From positions 65,141-129,140 of the forward strand of contig DASQIH010000181.1 of assembly GCA_035631655.1 (NCBI GenBank): a stretch of DNA of 64,000 bases, read 5' to 3'. The stretch's first letter is position 1, and each line of letters starts with the position of its first letter. The notes below the pieces were generated by a model. The model did no database searches and had not been told where the DNA came from. It was given only the letters and a program-made list of their open reading frames with translations. Of the stretch, positions 16,850-27,280 are shown in pieces. Source of the stretch: Gp1-AA122 sp035631655. Its GTDB lineage: Bacteria > Acidobacteriota > Terriglobia > Terriglobales > Acidobacteriaceae. The position numbers were made by a program, and so were the translations under genes.

Positions 16850-16907
16850 AGAGTACGCAGAATCGGATTCTTGTGCTCAGATTGGCCTGTTTCTTTCGGG
16901 AGAGAAG

Positions 16908-18440
16908 ATGCACTTCAAAGTCAACTCTTCACATCTTCGTTTGGGCGCGCCAATTGTTGAGGAGAGGAACTTTCTTCTAGCCACGCGCGAAGTCGGCTAC
17001 CGAAGTCTCTCGGCGGCAATAGCTGAATTACTTGACAACGCCATCCAAGCGAATGCGCGCGACATCAGTATTTTCCTGTGCGGCTCAGCCCCCGATTTGT
17101 CGTTGGCAATCCTCGACAACGGCACAGGTATGGATGAGAGCGCATTGGTAACCGCCCTTCAGTTCGGAGGAACCAATCGTTTTAATGATCGCCAAGGGTT
17201 GGGCCGGTTTGGGATGGGATTGCCCGCAAGTTCGATGAGCCAGGTCCGGCGACTCGAAGTCTACTCGTGGACAAAGCCGGGCCGGTTCCGCTTTTCTTAT
17301 CTCGACTTGGATGAGGTCGCAGCGCACAGCTACGTCCGAGTGCCTATTGCTCAACGCTGCACCCGGCTGGACCAGGTTACGGAGCGGACGGGACCCACTG
17401 GCACCCTGATAATTTGGAAAAAATGTGACCGGATCGATCTCACCCAGCCGATCGTGCTATTCCAGAACCTGCGTCTCCAACTCGGAAGAATGTTTCGCTA
17501 TTTCTTATGGCGAGGCATCCGAATCAAGGTGAATGGCCAGAAGGTCGTACCCATAGACCCACTGTTCTGTCACAAACGGTCCCCACTTTTCGGCGCAATG
17601 GAATACGGAACCCCTCTGTCCTACAAACTACGTTTGGCGGATGATCGCGAGCGGGTCGCAACCGTTCGCGTGCGATTCTCAGAACTTCCCGTTAACGAAT
17701 GGCACGAAATGTCGAACCAAGACAAACGTCGATTCGGCATTGCGAAGGGCGCTGGAGTTTCTCTCGTTCGCGCCGGCCGCGAGATCGCCTACGGATGGTA
17801 CTTCATGGGCGAGAAGCGAAAGGAAAACTATGACGATTGGTGGCGTTGCGAAGTCGCGTTCGGGCCGGAACTCGACGAGTACTTCAATCCGACGCATACC
17901 AAACAAGAGGTGTGTCCTAGTCCTGCCCTTGAGTCTGCGCTAGGAGATGATCTTCAAGAATTGGCTCGCAAGCTGAACTCGCGTGTTCGTTCATCCTTCC
18001 TCCGAATCCGATCCGTCCGGAAAACGTCAGCGATTCGAACGGCAACCCAAAAGAGCAAGTTCTTGTCCTCGTTTCTTCCAGTCCCCGCCAGCTTAAATAA
18101 ACGCGTTAGCGGAATTGCCTTTCGTTCTGCTCGCCCAAGTCGGTCTCCGGACATTGCCTATTCGCTCACGGTCCGACCTATTTCCGATGATTCTTTCTAT
18201 CGGTTTAGCTTACGTGACCGCTGTTTGGAGGTTACACTGAATCAGGATCACCCCTTCTTTGAGCAAATCTACAATCCGATCTGCGAAAAGGGGAACGAGC
18301 GGTTGAAGGCGGCACTCGAGTGCCTCTTGCTCGCACTCGCGAGGACTGAGGCCGAGGCCAAGGACGGAAGGCAACGGTATTGGTACACTCGGAAACGAAT
18401 CCTCTGGAGCAATTGCCTGGCAACTTTCCTCGGGAGCTAG
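16908..18440 (+). CDS. GHKL (Hsp90/MutL-like) ATPase of the Druantia-like island
   Basis: 510 aa from the ATG at 16908, preceded by GGGAGAGAAG; an upstream start would reach into the promoter palindrome. The Bergerat ATP fold is complete: N box E40-LLDN44 in AAIAELLDNAIQANA, G1 DNGTG (70-74), G2 GLGRFGMGLPASS (98-109). The remaining 400 residues have an Hsp90/MORC/MutL-like middle region (TGTLIIWKKC, RMFRYFLWRGIRIKVNGQKV) and no HNH or TOPRIM motif. It stops 2 nt before the DruA-like gene, so the two are translationally linked. The role in defence is inferred from position; the ATPase call is from motifs. Confidence 0.85.
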   Translation: MHFKVNSSHLRLGAPIVEERNFLLATREVGYRSLSAAIAELLDNAIQANARDISIFLCGSAPDLSLAILDNGTGMDESALVTALQFGGTNRFNDRQGLGRFGMGLPASSMSQVRRLEVYSWTKPGRFRFSYLDLDEVAAHSYVRVPIAQRCTRLDQVTERTGPTGTLIIWKKCDRIDLTQPIVLFQNLRLQLGRMFRYFLWRGIRIKVNGQKVVPIDPLFCHKRSPLFGAMEYGTPLSYKLRLADDRERVATVRVRFSELPVNEWHEMSNQDKRRFGIAKGAGVSLVRAGREIAYGWYFMGEKRKENYDDWWRCEVAFGPELDEYFNPTHTKQEVCPSPALESALGDDLQELARKLNSRVRSSFLRIRSVRKTSAIRTATQKSKFLSSFLPVPASLNKRVSGIAFRSARPSRSPDIAYSLTVRPISDDSFYRFSLRDRCLEVTLNQDHPFFEQIYNPICEKGNERLKAALECLLLALARTEAEAKDGRQRYWYTRKRILWSNCLATFLGS

Positions 18441-18442
18441 GA

Positions 18443-20449
18443 GTGATTCGGGGCGAACAAATCTCTATTCCCCTAAATCCCGCATTACCAAGGCACTGTA
18501 GTGCCCTCCGATTGTTTTTGGATATTGCGAGAGAGCTTGCGACCTGCTCGAGCAAAGACGTTGTCAGAATTCGGACGATGGCCTTCAGGCACACAGGTCG
18601 TAGCAACGCGCACGATCAGATAGTTCGTGTTTGCATTTCCGTTCTTTGTGATTTGCGCCTCCAAGGATGGAGGTTTCGCGTTGTTTCCTCGCAGGTGGAG
18701 GGTATCCCGCCTTCGGCAATTGCGGATTCCAGTCACCTCGAGAAACAACGCGTGCGAGAAGCCCATCTCTTTGAGAGAGACGCTCAGCTTCAGATCCCCA
18801 GTATTCGGGAGTTCATCCGCCGTATGGAGCGTCAACATCTCGGCCCTAATGGTTGGGTATCAATATTCTCGCTGATGCGCGACGGCGAAGAGTTAGCCTC
18901 AACTCTTAGACAAGCCTCAGCTTCACAAAACGGTCGGCATGCCGCAACGCCGGATGCCCTGACAATCGATCCTTATCTTCAGATTGTTCAACCCGACCAA
19001 AGGTGTTCATTCACAGGACTGAAACTTACCGATATATGGAGGTATTTTCGCCACACCTGGGTGACGCCTTATTACAGTATCCCTGGTCGCCAAATGTGGA
19101 TATTAGTCAGAGACAGGGCGGTTGTTAATCATCCGATCATCGGAATTGCAGCATTGGGAAGCGCGGTCGTTCAGCTAACGCCGAGAGATTCGTGGATTGG
19201 CTGGACTTCATCATCGTTTCTTTCAAAACTAAATGAAGAGCCATCTGCTGAGTGGGCAAAGTGGGTCCACTCATCTCTCGACGGCCTCATTCGTGGAATC
19301 TACGTGAAGGATTTTCTACGTGAGGGCATTCTGACTTCGAAGGAACTGAAAATCCCAACAGATGCAACCATAGCGAGATTGATGCGCGTCTCTGAACGAG
19401 CTCGAGAATGGCACAGGCGTTACCCTAAATCGCGTCAGCATAAAAGCGGCAAGCTCAATTGGAGAGAATCCGCAATGACGTACTTATTTCGCGCCAAGCG
19501 AGCTCGCGCCATGGCCGGACTACTCAAGGCCAAGGCAAGGCTCTCTCAAGCTGGTTTTGGCCGACCCAGTCGGAATGCATTGATCACGGCCCTCTCGACC
19601 GGAGTTGGTAGGTCCGCGATAGAGGTCATTCTAAAGCACGTCAAAGCCAAGCACGTCGGAATTGACATGCTCGACATCACCGTATGCGGAGCCGTTCCGC
19701 CATACAACTCGGTATTAGGTGGCAAACTCGTAGCCATGTTGTTGGCCAGTCCAGAAGTTGCGTCCGCTTACGAAAAAAAATACAGACGCGCGGAAAGCAT
19801 TATCGCGTCCTCAATGGCCGGAAAGCCCGTCATTCGTAAACCCAGCCTCACTCTTCTCTGCACGACCAGTCTCTACGGTGTTTCTTCCAGCCAGTACAAT
19901 CGAATCCGTATTCCCGCGGACCAGATTTCCTCGAGCAGCCACGGCAGCCTATCTTACGAACTCTTAGGCAGGTCCCTAGGATTCGGCTCTTACCATCTTT
20001 CTGCTGTCACCCTCGCCGAAATAGAAGTCCTCCTCGCACAAAGTGAGCGGGGACGTCGGGTGAACAGCATCTTTGGCGAAGGTGTCAATCCGAGACTGCG
20101 AAAACTGCGGGATGGCTTGACTTTGGCTGGCCTTCCTTCGGAAGTTCTGTTGGTGCACGGTAACGCCCGCCTAATCTATGGAATTCCACTCGCTCGTAAT
20201 TTTCGAGATTTACTAGTCGGAAGAGCAAAACGGCCGGACTACCTGCTTCCGAGAATGAAACCGGAAGAAGCCACGCAAGCGATTGCGAAGTTTTGGAGAA
20301 CTCGGTGGCTCTTGAAGCGAATTCAACGCCCCGATGTCCTGGAAGAGACTGCAAAGCACTCGTTGAAGCACCCAATTCAGCATGGAGGCCGGGTATTGTT
20401 ACCCCCGGTGGAGGAAGATCGCCCGCTCTTCGCAATGGCCGCTCGTTGA
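18443..20449 (+). CDS. druA: DruA-like protein (DUF4338), Druantia defence component
   Basis: 668 aa if started at the GTG at 18443, with a GGGAGCTAG Shine-Dalgarno overlapping the upstream stop. The DUF4338 core is easily read: CSFTGLKLTDIWRYFRHTW, GIAALGSAVVQLTPRDSWIG, VLGGKLVAMLLASPEVASAY, TTSLYGVSSSQYNRIRIPAD, LGRSLGFGSYHLSA, VNSIFGEGVNPRLRKLRDGL, LVHGNARLIYGIPLARNFRD. This matches the family named DruA in type I Druantia; its biochemical activity is not fixed by the sequence. It is longer than the ~400-aa type I DruA, with an added N-terminal 150 residues. It converges on the nuclease/helicase operon with only 44 bp between stops. Confidence 0.88.
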   Translation: MIRGEQISIPLNPALPRHCSALRLFLDIARELATCSSKDVVRIRTMAFRHTGRSNAHDQIVRVCISVLCDLRLQGWRFRVVSSQVEGIPPSAIADSSHLEKQRVREAHLFERDAQLQIPSIREFIRRMERQHLGPNGWVSIFSLMRDGEELASTLRQASASQNGRHAATPDALTIDPYLQIVQPDQRCSFTGLKLTDIWRYFRHTWVTPYYSIPGRQMWILVRDRAVVNHPIIGIAALGSAVVQLTPRDSWIGWTSSSFLSKLNEEPSAEWAKWVHSSLDGLIRGIYVKDFLREGILTSKELKIPTDATIARLMRVSERAREWHRRYPKSRQHKSGKLNWRESAMTYLFRAKRARAMAGLLKAKARLSQAGFGRPSRNALITALSTGVGRSAIEVILKHVKAKHVGIDMLDITVCGAVPPYNSVLGGKLVAMLLASPEVASAYEKKYRRAESIIASSMAGKPVIRKPSLTLLCTTSLYGVSSSQYNRIRIPADQISSSSHGSLSYELLGRSLGFGSYHLSAVTLAEIEVLLAQSERGRRVNSIFGEGVNPRLRKLRDGLTLAGLPSEVLLVHGNARLIYGIPLARNFRDLLVGRAKRPDYLLPRMKPEEATQAIAKFWRTRWLLKRIQRPDVLEETAKHSLKHPIQHGGRVLLPPVEEDRPLFAMAAR

Positions 20450-20493
20450 ACCCTTGCAGTCGCCTCCGCGCACTCAATGGGTTTCCGGAATCG

Positions 20494-21747
20494 TCAACGT
20501 GAAACGAACATGGGCTCGGTGTGGGACGTGACCTGAACAGTTGGCATTTCGTCCTCGCCACCGGGTAAAACATAAGAGTCAGCAAATCGAACGACGGTTC
20601 CAGCTTTCATCTCAGCCTCAAGTTCAAAATCACTTTCACTCAGACGAATCAGCACACGCCTTCCTTTTATTGGAACGCTCCCTGAAACACGGCATTCTGC
20701 TTCCCAGGTTCGGTTTGTCTGACGCTCAAGCAGCATGACTTCTACATCGTCGAAATCTGAGACGCTGTCAGTGCTGAGCGAGCTAGGCCGGAGCTTACGC
20801 CAATACTCATCGCACAAAAGCCTAACTGAACATTGACGACATGTTGCGAAATCCACTTTCGCTTCAGGCGGGATGTTGGCCATCGCCGATCTCACCGCCG
20901 TGGTGCGATCTCGTAAATCCTGAATTACGACATCAAGTTTCTCCACCGGCGGAATGGGGACTTCTACTTCTCCCTGCTGGTAAGAAAGAGTTAGGCTCGT
21001 TGCCGGCCGCTGTTCTGGGTTGCGTTCCTTGTCGCTTCGCCAAAGCCACGCATAGACAAGCAGTTGAGTATCATGTGTAGCCGACCTACTGCCCGACTTG
21101 AAATCCGTAATTGCGCACACTCCTTTCCGAATTTCGATGAGGTCAGCAAATCCCTTCCACATGCTGTCTTGATCGACTAAATCGACTTCGCAATATGCGC
21201 CTTCGGCGAGCGCAGCGCGCTTCCCTTTCTGCCCGCGTCTCTGCTCAACTCCAGCTGAACTGCGGCCAGCGATTTGCCGAAGTTTCCAAGACAAGCGCGA
21301 CAACATGATCTGCACCTGTTCCCGAACCTGAGGCATACGGGACTTTAGCTCAATGGCAAACCGATCCTTCGATCGGAGCATTCTCGGATTACCTTCGAGC
21401 GCCCCAAGTAAGGCTTGAATCCTAGAGAAAATTACCCCGGAGTAGCCGCCAATTTGTTTCAACTGAGCCACGGCATCGGGGTCGTGAATTGACTCACAGT
21501 TCGCCTCAATCAGTTTTCCGATGATCTCTTGAATTGTGGAATGAACAAGGCTACCGATCACCGCATGCTGGGTCGGTCGATCTGGGTAACCCTTGCCTCT
21601 CCACAGTTCGGCGTAGTCCGCACGTTTCAGAGCGACCGCGCGCGGGCACCTCTCTGCTTCAAGGAGATAGTGAATGTTCATGAATTCGGGCTGTTTTGCC
21701 CACTGTGAAGGGATCGCTACCCGCCAAATTTTAGGTTGAGTCTCCAC
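20494..21747 (-). CDS. PD-(D/E)XK nuclease with Cas4/AddB-type Fe-S cysteines
   Basis: 417 aa. RecB/Cas4-type motifs: GSLVHS (H69), GFADLIE (D202), AITDFKSG (D215, K217), QLLVYAW (Q228, Y232). Four cysteines are placed as in iron-sulfur nucleases: C34 in ERCPRA near the N-terminus and C303, C306, C312 in CRQCSVRLLC. About 100 extra C-terminal residues (RVLIRLSESDFELEAEMKAG) may form a small beta domain. It starts 7 bp after the helicase stop, so it is the last gene of the minus-strand operon. The likely activity is a DNA exonuclease/endonuclease partner of the helicase. Confidence 0.85.
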   Translation of the reverse strand: METQPKIWRVAIPSQWAKQPEFMNIHYLLEAERCPRAVALKRADYAELWRGKGYPDRPTQHAVIGSLVHSTIQEIIGKLIEANCESIHDPDAVAQLKQIGGYSGVIFSRIQALLGALEGNPRMLRSKDRFAIELKSRMPQVREQVQIMLSRLSWKLRQIAGRSSAGVEQRRGQKGKRAALAEGAYCEVDLVDQDSMWKGFADLIEIRKGVCAITDFKSGSRSATHDTQLLVYAWLWRSDKERNPEQRPATSLTLSYQQGEVEVPIPPVEKLDVVIQDLRDRTTAVRSAMANIPPEAKVDFATCRQCSVRLLCDEYWRKLRPSSLSTDSVSDFDDVEVMLLERQTNRTWEAECRVSGSVPIKGRRVLIRLSESDFELEAEMKAGTVVRFADSYVLPGGEDEMPTVQVTSHTEPMFVSR

Positions 21748-21754
21748 GATTTGC

Positions 21755-24700
21755 CTACCGCAGACGCTCGAGGAGTTCTCCCGTTACGCTTGGAAGGTTT
21801 CTGCGAACGAGAACTTCCTCACACGAAAGGACCGGAACAAAGGACACGTCTTGCAAATCCCGGACAACAGAATCCTGGACCTGTGTAGGCGTGAGGGCTC
21901 CCGTCAGATCCACGATCCTTTCGGACCCGTCAGATAGACTGATGTGAATTGGTGCAACGACCCGTCCAAAACCAGGGACTTCAATAGGCTTATCGCGCGC
22001 TATCGTGATTCCTTTAAGCTTTTGACGTCGCAGGTCGTTGGCCAGGAGATCCAGTGATTTGCGGAGACCTTTTGCGTCCCAGTTTGGCTCTACCCCAGTC
22101 AGCAAATATTTCAGAAGAAAAGCTCCAATGTACCGGTCAAGCAGATCGTGCTCGAATTTATTCTTGTACGAGCGCAAACATCGATAACACGAACGCTCGC
22201 AATTTGCAGGGCACTTCTCCAATATGCTCAGTGCTTTCGCGAGAATCTCCGCCGCTCGGTCCCGGACCTGCCTCGCGAACCCCGCCCCACCGGGTAGGGT
22301 GTCGTAGAGATAGATTTCCACCTGTTTTCCTTGGCTGCCTAACTCGGTCAGTGCCGGACGATATTCGCCTTGTAACTCGGTCGATTCAATTCCCAGAACA
22401 TCGCAGGCAGCCTTCGTGAGGGCCTCACTCAGGGTTCGCAATGCGATTTGCGTTGCAAAATAGCTAGGGGTGAGAACCAGAGGCTCATCAACAGTGAGAG
22501 AAATGAGAACAATGTCCGTAATGAAGTCTGTGCCAAGTACTATTCCCCGGGCGGTAACACCGCCCGAGCACTTTTGGTCCTGTTCATCCGGGTAAGGCTT
22601 CTTGTGGACTCCCCCTAACACAGACTTCGGTGAGGCGGCAGGTTCGATCACACCACACTTGAGGCAGTAGTCGTAACCATCCTCGGCGGGTCCACGGTTC
22701 GTCACAAGCAGGTGCTTCTTTAGGTGATGCAACCTGATCCGCTCGTTATGTCGAATCCATTCGGCGTTGTCTTCGGGCGTTGGAGCGATAAGCTTGGCGC
22801 GAGTTGCATAACTCCGTGCGGGCTGATCCTCCGCCGAAGTTGTTTCATCCAAAAAGACTGGATGTGCAAAACCAGGAGGGCGAAACCAAAATCTGGCTTC
22901 CCCAAACGTGTTTGTTGATCGACAGGCCGGACAATCCAATCTCTCGCCGCGATTGCCATCTTTCAACTCGATTGTCCTGGCAAACCTGCAAACCGAACAC
23001 TCGTAGTAGAGTCGACGGTTATTCCATGCATCTATCCGCTCTTTCAGGTTGGGAGAGAAAATCGCTCCGGAGGTATATTGTTTTCCGGCAATCCACACTT
23101 CCTTTCCCGGCGCATATTGAGACAACGCCACTGAAAGTCCCTGAGAAGGCGAAAATTTATACTCCGGACGAAATCGCGTTGACTTAATCGAGTCGAACAC
23201 ATAGAAAGTCGCAACATCGGTTGGGAATGCGTATCTTGGCAGAACGCCTTTGTAAAGCAAGCGATCCAAGAGGTTCGCTCCAGAAGTGTCAAGAGGTGGC
23301 GTTTCCTCATCGGGTTCAGCTGGCACTTCAACTGTCTCTGCGACCTCGCCAACGACGGAGCTAGCATCAGACGGTGACCCAATAGCATAGTCAATCTGCT
23401 CGATCACGTCCTGGCTAAGGTTCGAAATTAACTTCGCGCGATCGCTTCCAGAAAATTCCTTCGGAATCCAATCGTCCAGCTCTTTTTGTAGTCCCTTTAG
23501 ATTTTCTTGCAGCCACTTCTGGAATTTGTCCCGATTGATAACTGTGTCTTTTCGTTTGAAATCCGCAACGCTGCCCAGCACAGCAAACAGTTGTCCTTGT
23601 TGGACGGTGGGCAGCGCAGTCAGATTTTCCTGATGATATCGCTGCAGCAAATACGCAGTGACATGCCGCCTAATAATTTCCAGATTGTCCAACGTCAGTT
23701 TGGGATCGTCGACAGCACCCCGAATCATGTGATCCGGTTCCGAAAAGTAGTGCTCGTCATGGCTATCTGCGCTTCCGAATGCGGTTACTGTTGCGACCGC
23801 ATTCCCTCGACGTCCTGCACGACCTGCTCGCTGCTGATAGTTGGCTCTGGCTGGGGGCATGTTCCTGAGCGAAACGCCCGACAATGTCCCGATATCGATA
23901 CCTACTTCCATCGTTGTCGTGCACGAAAGAACGTCAATTGCTGGCCTTTCGTGATGGGCTTCATCAGGTCCGAGGTCGACGTCTTGAAAAAGCAATTCGT
24001 TCTCTTCGGCCTTTGAGAACACGTCCTTTGCTTGGGCAGCGTTCAATTGAGCCGTGTGTTCGGCGGCAATGAGTGAAATCGGACGATCGTTAGGATCTCG
24101 AAGCGTCTTCACAGTGCTCGAACGGTAGTAACCTTTCCTCGCAAGAAAGACTGGGTCGGAATTCGGATCTATTTTCTCCACGGTCGATTGGCCGCAATTT
24201 ATGCAGACACGAGTACCAGGGAATGGCCTTTGAGTGGTCTGACACGTCTTGCAATATGCCCAATCCCCGCCAATCTCAAGACTAAGTTCGGTACCCTTGA
24301 GCCGTAATTTGTTTGTAGCAAGAGTCTCGCAGAATAAGCTCTTTAGGCGCGGCGCCCACTCTTTCTCAAATATGGCTTTCGCCTTCTTGTCTTGGAGGAA
24401 TTTTTCCACTGCCAAGAATTTTCCTGAATGCGTCTTTACTCTCTGTCCCTGCCAGGCGTGCGGCATCCCAGAAAACCACAAGCCGGACTTGTTCCACTGC
24501 CGAAGCCAAAGTCGACAAAGCGCCAACTTCTGCCCGTCTGACTCACCCAAACCAGGAATGTTTGCGAGTTTCAGAACTTTCGGACGATGCTCGGCGATTT
24601 CAACGATCGAGGCCAGCCCCAATGTCTCCAGTCCGTAGTAGCGATCAAGCAGTGTGTCTATGATCGATGCAAGGAGCGATTCGGGTGGCGACGCCGCACG

Positions 24701-27280
24701 AAGTCGACCAAACAGACCCAACATTTTATCCGGACTATTCAGGGCCCCTGCGCTTAACGCATCTGAAACCGTAATCTCTTCCGAAAACGTTTCATTTCCG
24801 CGGAGTTCAGGCCTAAGTCGCACGCCGAGCTCTTTCGCAGCAATCAACACCGCCAGATACACGTCCTGCAGAGACAGCAAATTCTTGAGATGTTCAAACT
24901 CTTGTAGTTTCCGATAGCCGAAACAAATCAGTGGCCGCAGAGCGTCCTGCGTGGAATACCTCTGCAGATTCGGAGCAAGTCTTGCGGCCGTCTGACGGGA
25001 ATCCGAGAAGATCAAGACCTTCCTGCCACGCAGAGGCGCCAAACGAGTCTCCGGAACAGGGCTAGGTGGCTGGACCTCTAATTGCCGATTTATAAGAGCC
25101 TGAAATGGTTGGTCCCCCTTCGTTTGGTGGTCTTGAACTGAACTCTTTCCCCATGCAGCCGTCTCATCACAAACTGCGCAGGGCCGAAATTCTCCAAGTC
25201 CGCCAATTTCTCGTTCCTCGTCCTCACTGTCTGAGACTTGCGGCTTCGTACGCTCTTTTCTCAAAAACACTCTTCGGGTCCGCGACCCCAATGTCTCTGG
25301 ATTGAGTCGCCCGGTCTCCAGATCAAACTCGGCTGGCTCAACATCCCGTCCCGGCGATGGATCTTCAAGCAGGAGATCGAGCGCCTCCAATGGCTTTTTG
25401 TCACCCGAAGCTGACCTTATGATCATTCCTGCTTCGGCCCATAAATACGTCGGCGTTGCCAGGTCATCGGTGTAAGCTCTGGCGTAAGCCGTACCGCAGT
25501 GTCGACAAGTGAAAAGCTCGAGTACCCGAGAGCCACACTCACAAGTCTCCTGCGGCTGAGCGAACATTTTCCCCACGGGCCCTCTTTCACTCTCGTCAAC
25601 CTGGCTGCAGCGTAGATCCATGCAAACCCACAGCCCAGGGAGGCCTCGGTAAAATGAATGTACTCGGCAAGGTAGCAATCCGGGTTCGTCTGGATGCTTT
25701 CTTGCGAAACTACCTAAGGCTGTTAGCGCCGTAATTGCACGCTCGCCGATCTCCTTCGTGCTTTGCGGAAAAATGTCCTGCCCCACCCCGTCGAGCGGAC
25801 GTGCCTCTTTCATCGTCAGGTTCACCAACCTATTCAAGGGTGGGTAATCGCTCAGGGCGTCGGCAAGAATTGCGGGCAATTCACCCGATCCAGCCTTTTT
25901 CTTTAGGTGTTCAACAACTCGCATGACCTCCACTCGTCGGTCTTCGAGTTCACTAGAATAAAACCTCTCCAAATTGAGGCTACCCAGAAATCTCGCATCG
26001 CCATCGCTGCCGAGTGATTCCGGCGTGCGCAGCGCCAGAGTGCCCGCGATTGGGACAAAATCAATTTCGCTCTTTCCGGTCAGTTCAGCGCCAAACCTCG
26101 GTGCGTTCGCATGCTTGCTAAAGCTAGCTGTCGTGCAGATTATTTGCAGCCGTTCGGCTGGAATTCCCAGCCTTCTCCGAAGCCTCCTTATCAACAGTGC
26201 TACCTCAGACCCGGCCGCTCCTCGATAAAGGTGAGCTTCGTCCAGGACAAGTAGGAAAGACTCCTGGGGGTTTAATTCAAGCCACTCACGAGTCCTATCG
26301 AATACTGGGCGTTCCAGGGGCCGCATCATCATGTATTCCAACATCGAATAATTGGTGACGATAACGTCTGGTGGGGCCGCCTGCACTTCATGGCGAGTCA
26401 GCAATTCCTCATCGTCTGGCAGAGTCACACACCTCTTGAACTGCTTGTTGGCGTCTGTCCAACGGCTTCCGTGTTTCCCGTACCAATCCTGCAAATTGGG
26501 TTTGGCCGGCCACTTTCCTCTTCGCTTCAATTCAGCCACCAGTCGTTTCGAGTGTTCGTGTTCTGGGGACGACTGATTCTTCGAATTCTCTAAATGCTGG
26601 ACGTAATACCTACCAATTGGCGTAAGTCGGTCTCCATCTTTTTTAGGATCACGAACACCCGGATAGAGCGTGCGACTTGTGTAGCGTGCAAATCGGGCGG
26701 GCCTACCGGCCCACTTCATGAACTGATCGCTGACTCGGGAGTCCGCAAATAACAACCTCAGGCGGCCGAGTTGATCGTTCACCAGCGCATTCATCGGATA
26801 CAAAATCATGGCTCTCATCGCAGAATGCTGACTGAACGCTTTCGGCCTGTACGCCGCCTCCATTGCGAGCTTGCCTAGAATCGGCAACAAGAAGCTCTCG
26901 GTTTTACCAGACCCGGTTCCGGTCATGACCATCAGGCTTTTGCCATTCACGAGAATGTTTTCGACTGCTTCGGCTTGGTGTTTATAGGGCGGGTTGTAAA
27001 GGACTTGTCTATTCGTGGCGCTGGGCTTCGAAAGCCTACTGAAGAGATCGGCAACTTTCGGGTCGAGACCTGAAATCTGTTCGAATCTTCTATCGACGAT
27101 ATACCGCGGTGTGCTTTCAAGAAATGGTCGTTGGTGAATTACCCCCAGTTCATCCAATAATTCCCGTCGTTGTTTAACCATGCTCGGATCACTAATGTGG
27201 TACGCCGCCTCAATATATTCGCGGAGAGCCGCGTGAAGCTCTCCTATCGTTTCGTTTATCGTGCGCGTGAACGTCGTCAT
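21755..27280 (-). CDS. druE: DruE-like giant DEAD/DEAH helicase with DUF1998
   Basis: About 1841 aa from the ATG at 27280 (ATGA overlap with the upstream stop; five codons earlier is also possible). SF2 motifs: Walker A MTGTGSGKTES near residue 125, DEAH in LLVLDEAHLYRGAAG, motif III TTASF, motif VI QQRAGRAGRRGNAVATV. There are several zinc ribbons (CRHCGTAYA, CKTCQTTQ...CINCG, CSVCRFAR...CPACRS, CLKCGV). The C-terminal DUF1998 block has YLYDTLPGGAGFARQV and CPANCERSCYRCLRSYKNKF. Size and domain order match Druantia DruE, the signature helicase of that defence family. DrmA/DrmB of DISARM share parts but are split proteins. Confidence 0.9.
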   Translation of the reverse strand: MTTFTRTINETIGELHAALREYIEAAYHISDPSMVKQRRELLDELGVIHQRPFLESTPRYIVDRRFEQISGLDPKVADLFSRLSKPSATNRQVLYNPPYKHQAEAVENILVNGKSLMVMTGTGSGKTESFLLPILGKLAMEAAYRPKAFSQHSAMRAMILYPMNALVNDQLGRLRLLFADSRVSDQFMKWAGRPARFARYTSRTLYPGVRDPKKDGDRLTPIGRYYVQHLENSKNQSSPEHEHSKRLVAELKRRGKWPAKPNLQDWYGKHGSRWTDANKQFKRCVTLPDDEELLTRHEVQAAPPDVIVTNYSMLEYMMMRPLERPVFDRTREWLELNPQESFLLVLDEAHLYRGAAGSEVALLIRRLRRRLGIPAERLQIICTTASFSKHANAPRFGAELTGKSEIDFVPIAGTLALRTPESLGSDGDARFLGSLNLERFYSSELEDRRVEVMRVVEHLKKKAGSGELPAILADALSDYPPLNRLVNLTMKEARPLDGVGQDIFPQSTKEIGERAITALTALGSFARKHPDEPGLLPCRVHSFYRGLPGLWVCMDLRCSQVDESERGPVGKMFAQPQETCECGSRVLELFTCRHCGTAYARAYTDDLATPTYLWAEAGMIIRSASGDKKPLEALDLLLEDPSPGRDVEPAEFDLETGRLNPETLGSRTRRVFLRKERTKPQVSDSEDEEREIGGLGEFRPCAVCDETAAWGKSSVQDHQTKGDQPFQALINRQLEVQPPSPVPETRLAPLRGRKVLIFSDSRQTAARLAPNLQRYSTQDALRPLICFGYRKLQEFEHLKNLLSLQDVYLAVLIAAKELGVRLRPELRGNETFSEEITVSDALSAGALNSPDKMLGLFGRLRAASPPESLLASIIDTLLDRYYGLETLGLASIVEIAEHRPKVLKLANIPGLGESDGQKLALCRLWLRQWNKSGLWFSGMPHAWQGQRVKTHSGKFLAVEKFLQDKKAKAIFEKEWAPRLKSLFCETLATNKLRLKGTELSLEIGGDWAYCKTCQTTQRPFPGTRVCINCGQSTVEKIDPNSDPVFLARKGYYRSSTVKTLRDPNDRPISLIAAEHTAQLNAAQAKDVFSKAEENELLFQDVDLGPDEAHHERPAIDVLSCTTTMEVGIDIGTLSGVSLRNMPPARANYQQRAGRAGRRGNAVATVTAFGSADSHDEHYFSEPDHMIRGAVDDPKLTLDNLEIIRRHVTAYLLQRYHQENLTALPTVQQGQLFAVLGSVADFKRKDTVINRDKFQKWLQENLKGLQKELDDWIPKEFSGSDRAKLISNLSQDVIEQIDYAIGSPSDASSVVGEVAETVEVPAEPDEETPPLDTSGANLLDRLLYKGVLPRYAFPTDVATFYVFDSIKSTRFRPEYKFSPSQGLSVALSQYAPGKEVWIAGKQYTSGAIFSPNLKERIDAWNNRRLYYECSVCRFARTIELKDGNRGERLDCPACRSTNTFGEARFWFRPPGFAHPVFLDETTSAEDQPARSYATRAKLIAPTPEDNAEWIRHNERIRLHHLKKHLLVTNRGPAEDGYDYCLKCGVIEPAASPKSVLGGVHKKPYPDEQDQKCSGGVTARGIVLGTDFITDIVLISLTVDEPLVLTPSYFATQIALRTLSEALTKAACDVLGIESTELQGEYRPALTELGSQGKQVEIYLYDTLPGGAGFARQVRDRAAEILAKALSILEKCPANCERSCYRCLRSYKNKFEHDLLDRYIGAFLLKYLLTGVEPNWDAKGLRKSLDLLANDLRRQKLKGITIARDKPIEVPGFGRVVAPIHISLSDGSERIVDLTGALTPTQVQDSVVRDLQDVSFVPVLSCEEVLVRRNLPSVTGELLERLR

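Noticed and set aside
21755..27280. DISARM (DrmA/DrmB) instead of Druantia
   Set aside because: Helicase and DUF1998 are in one ~1840-aa protein and a DUF4338 gene is present. No methyltransferase or PLD (DrmC) gene is nearby.
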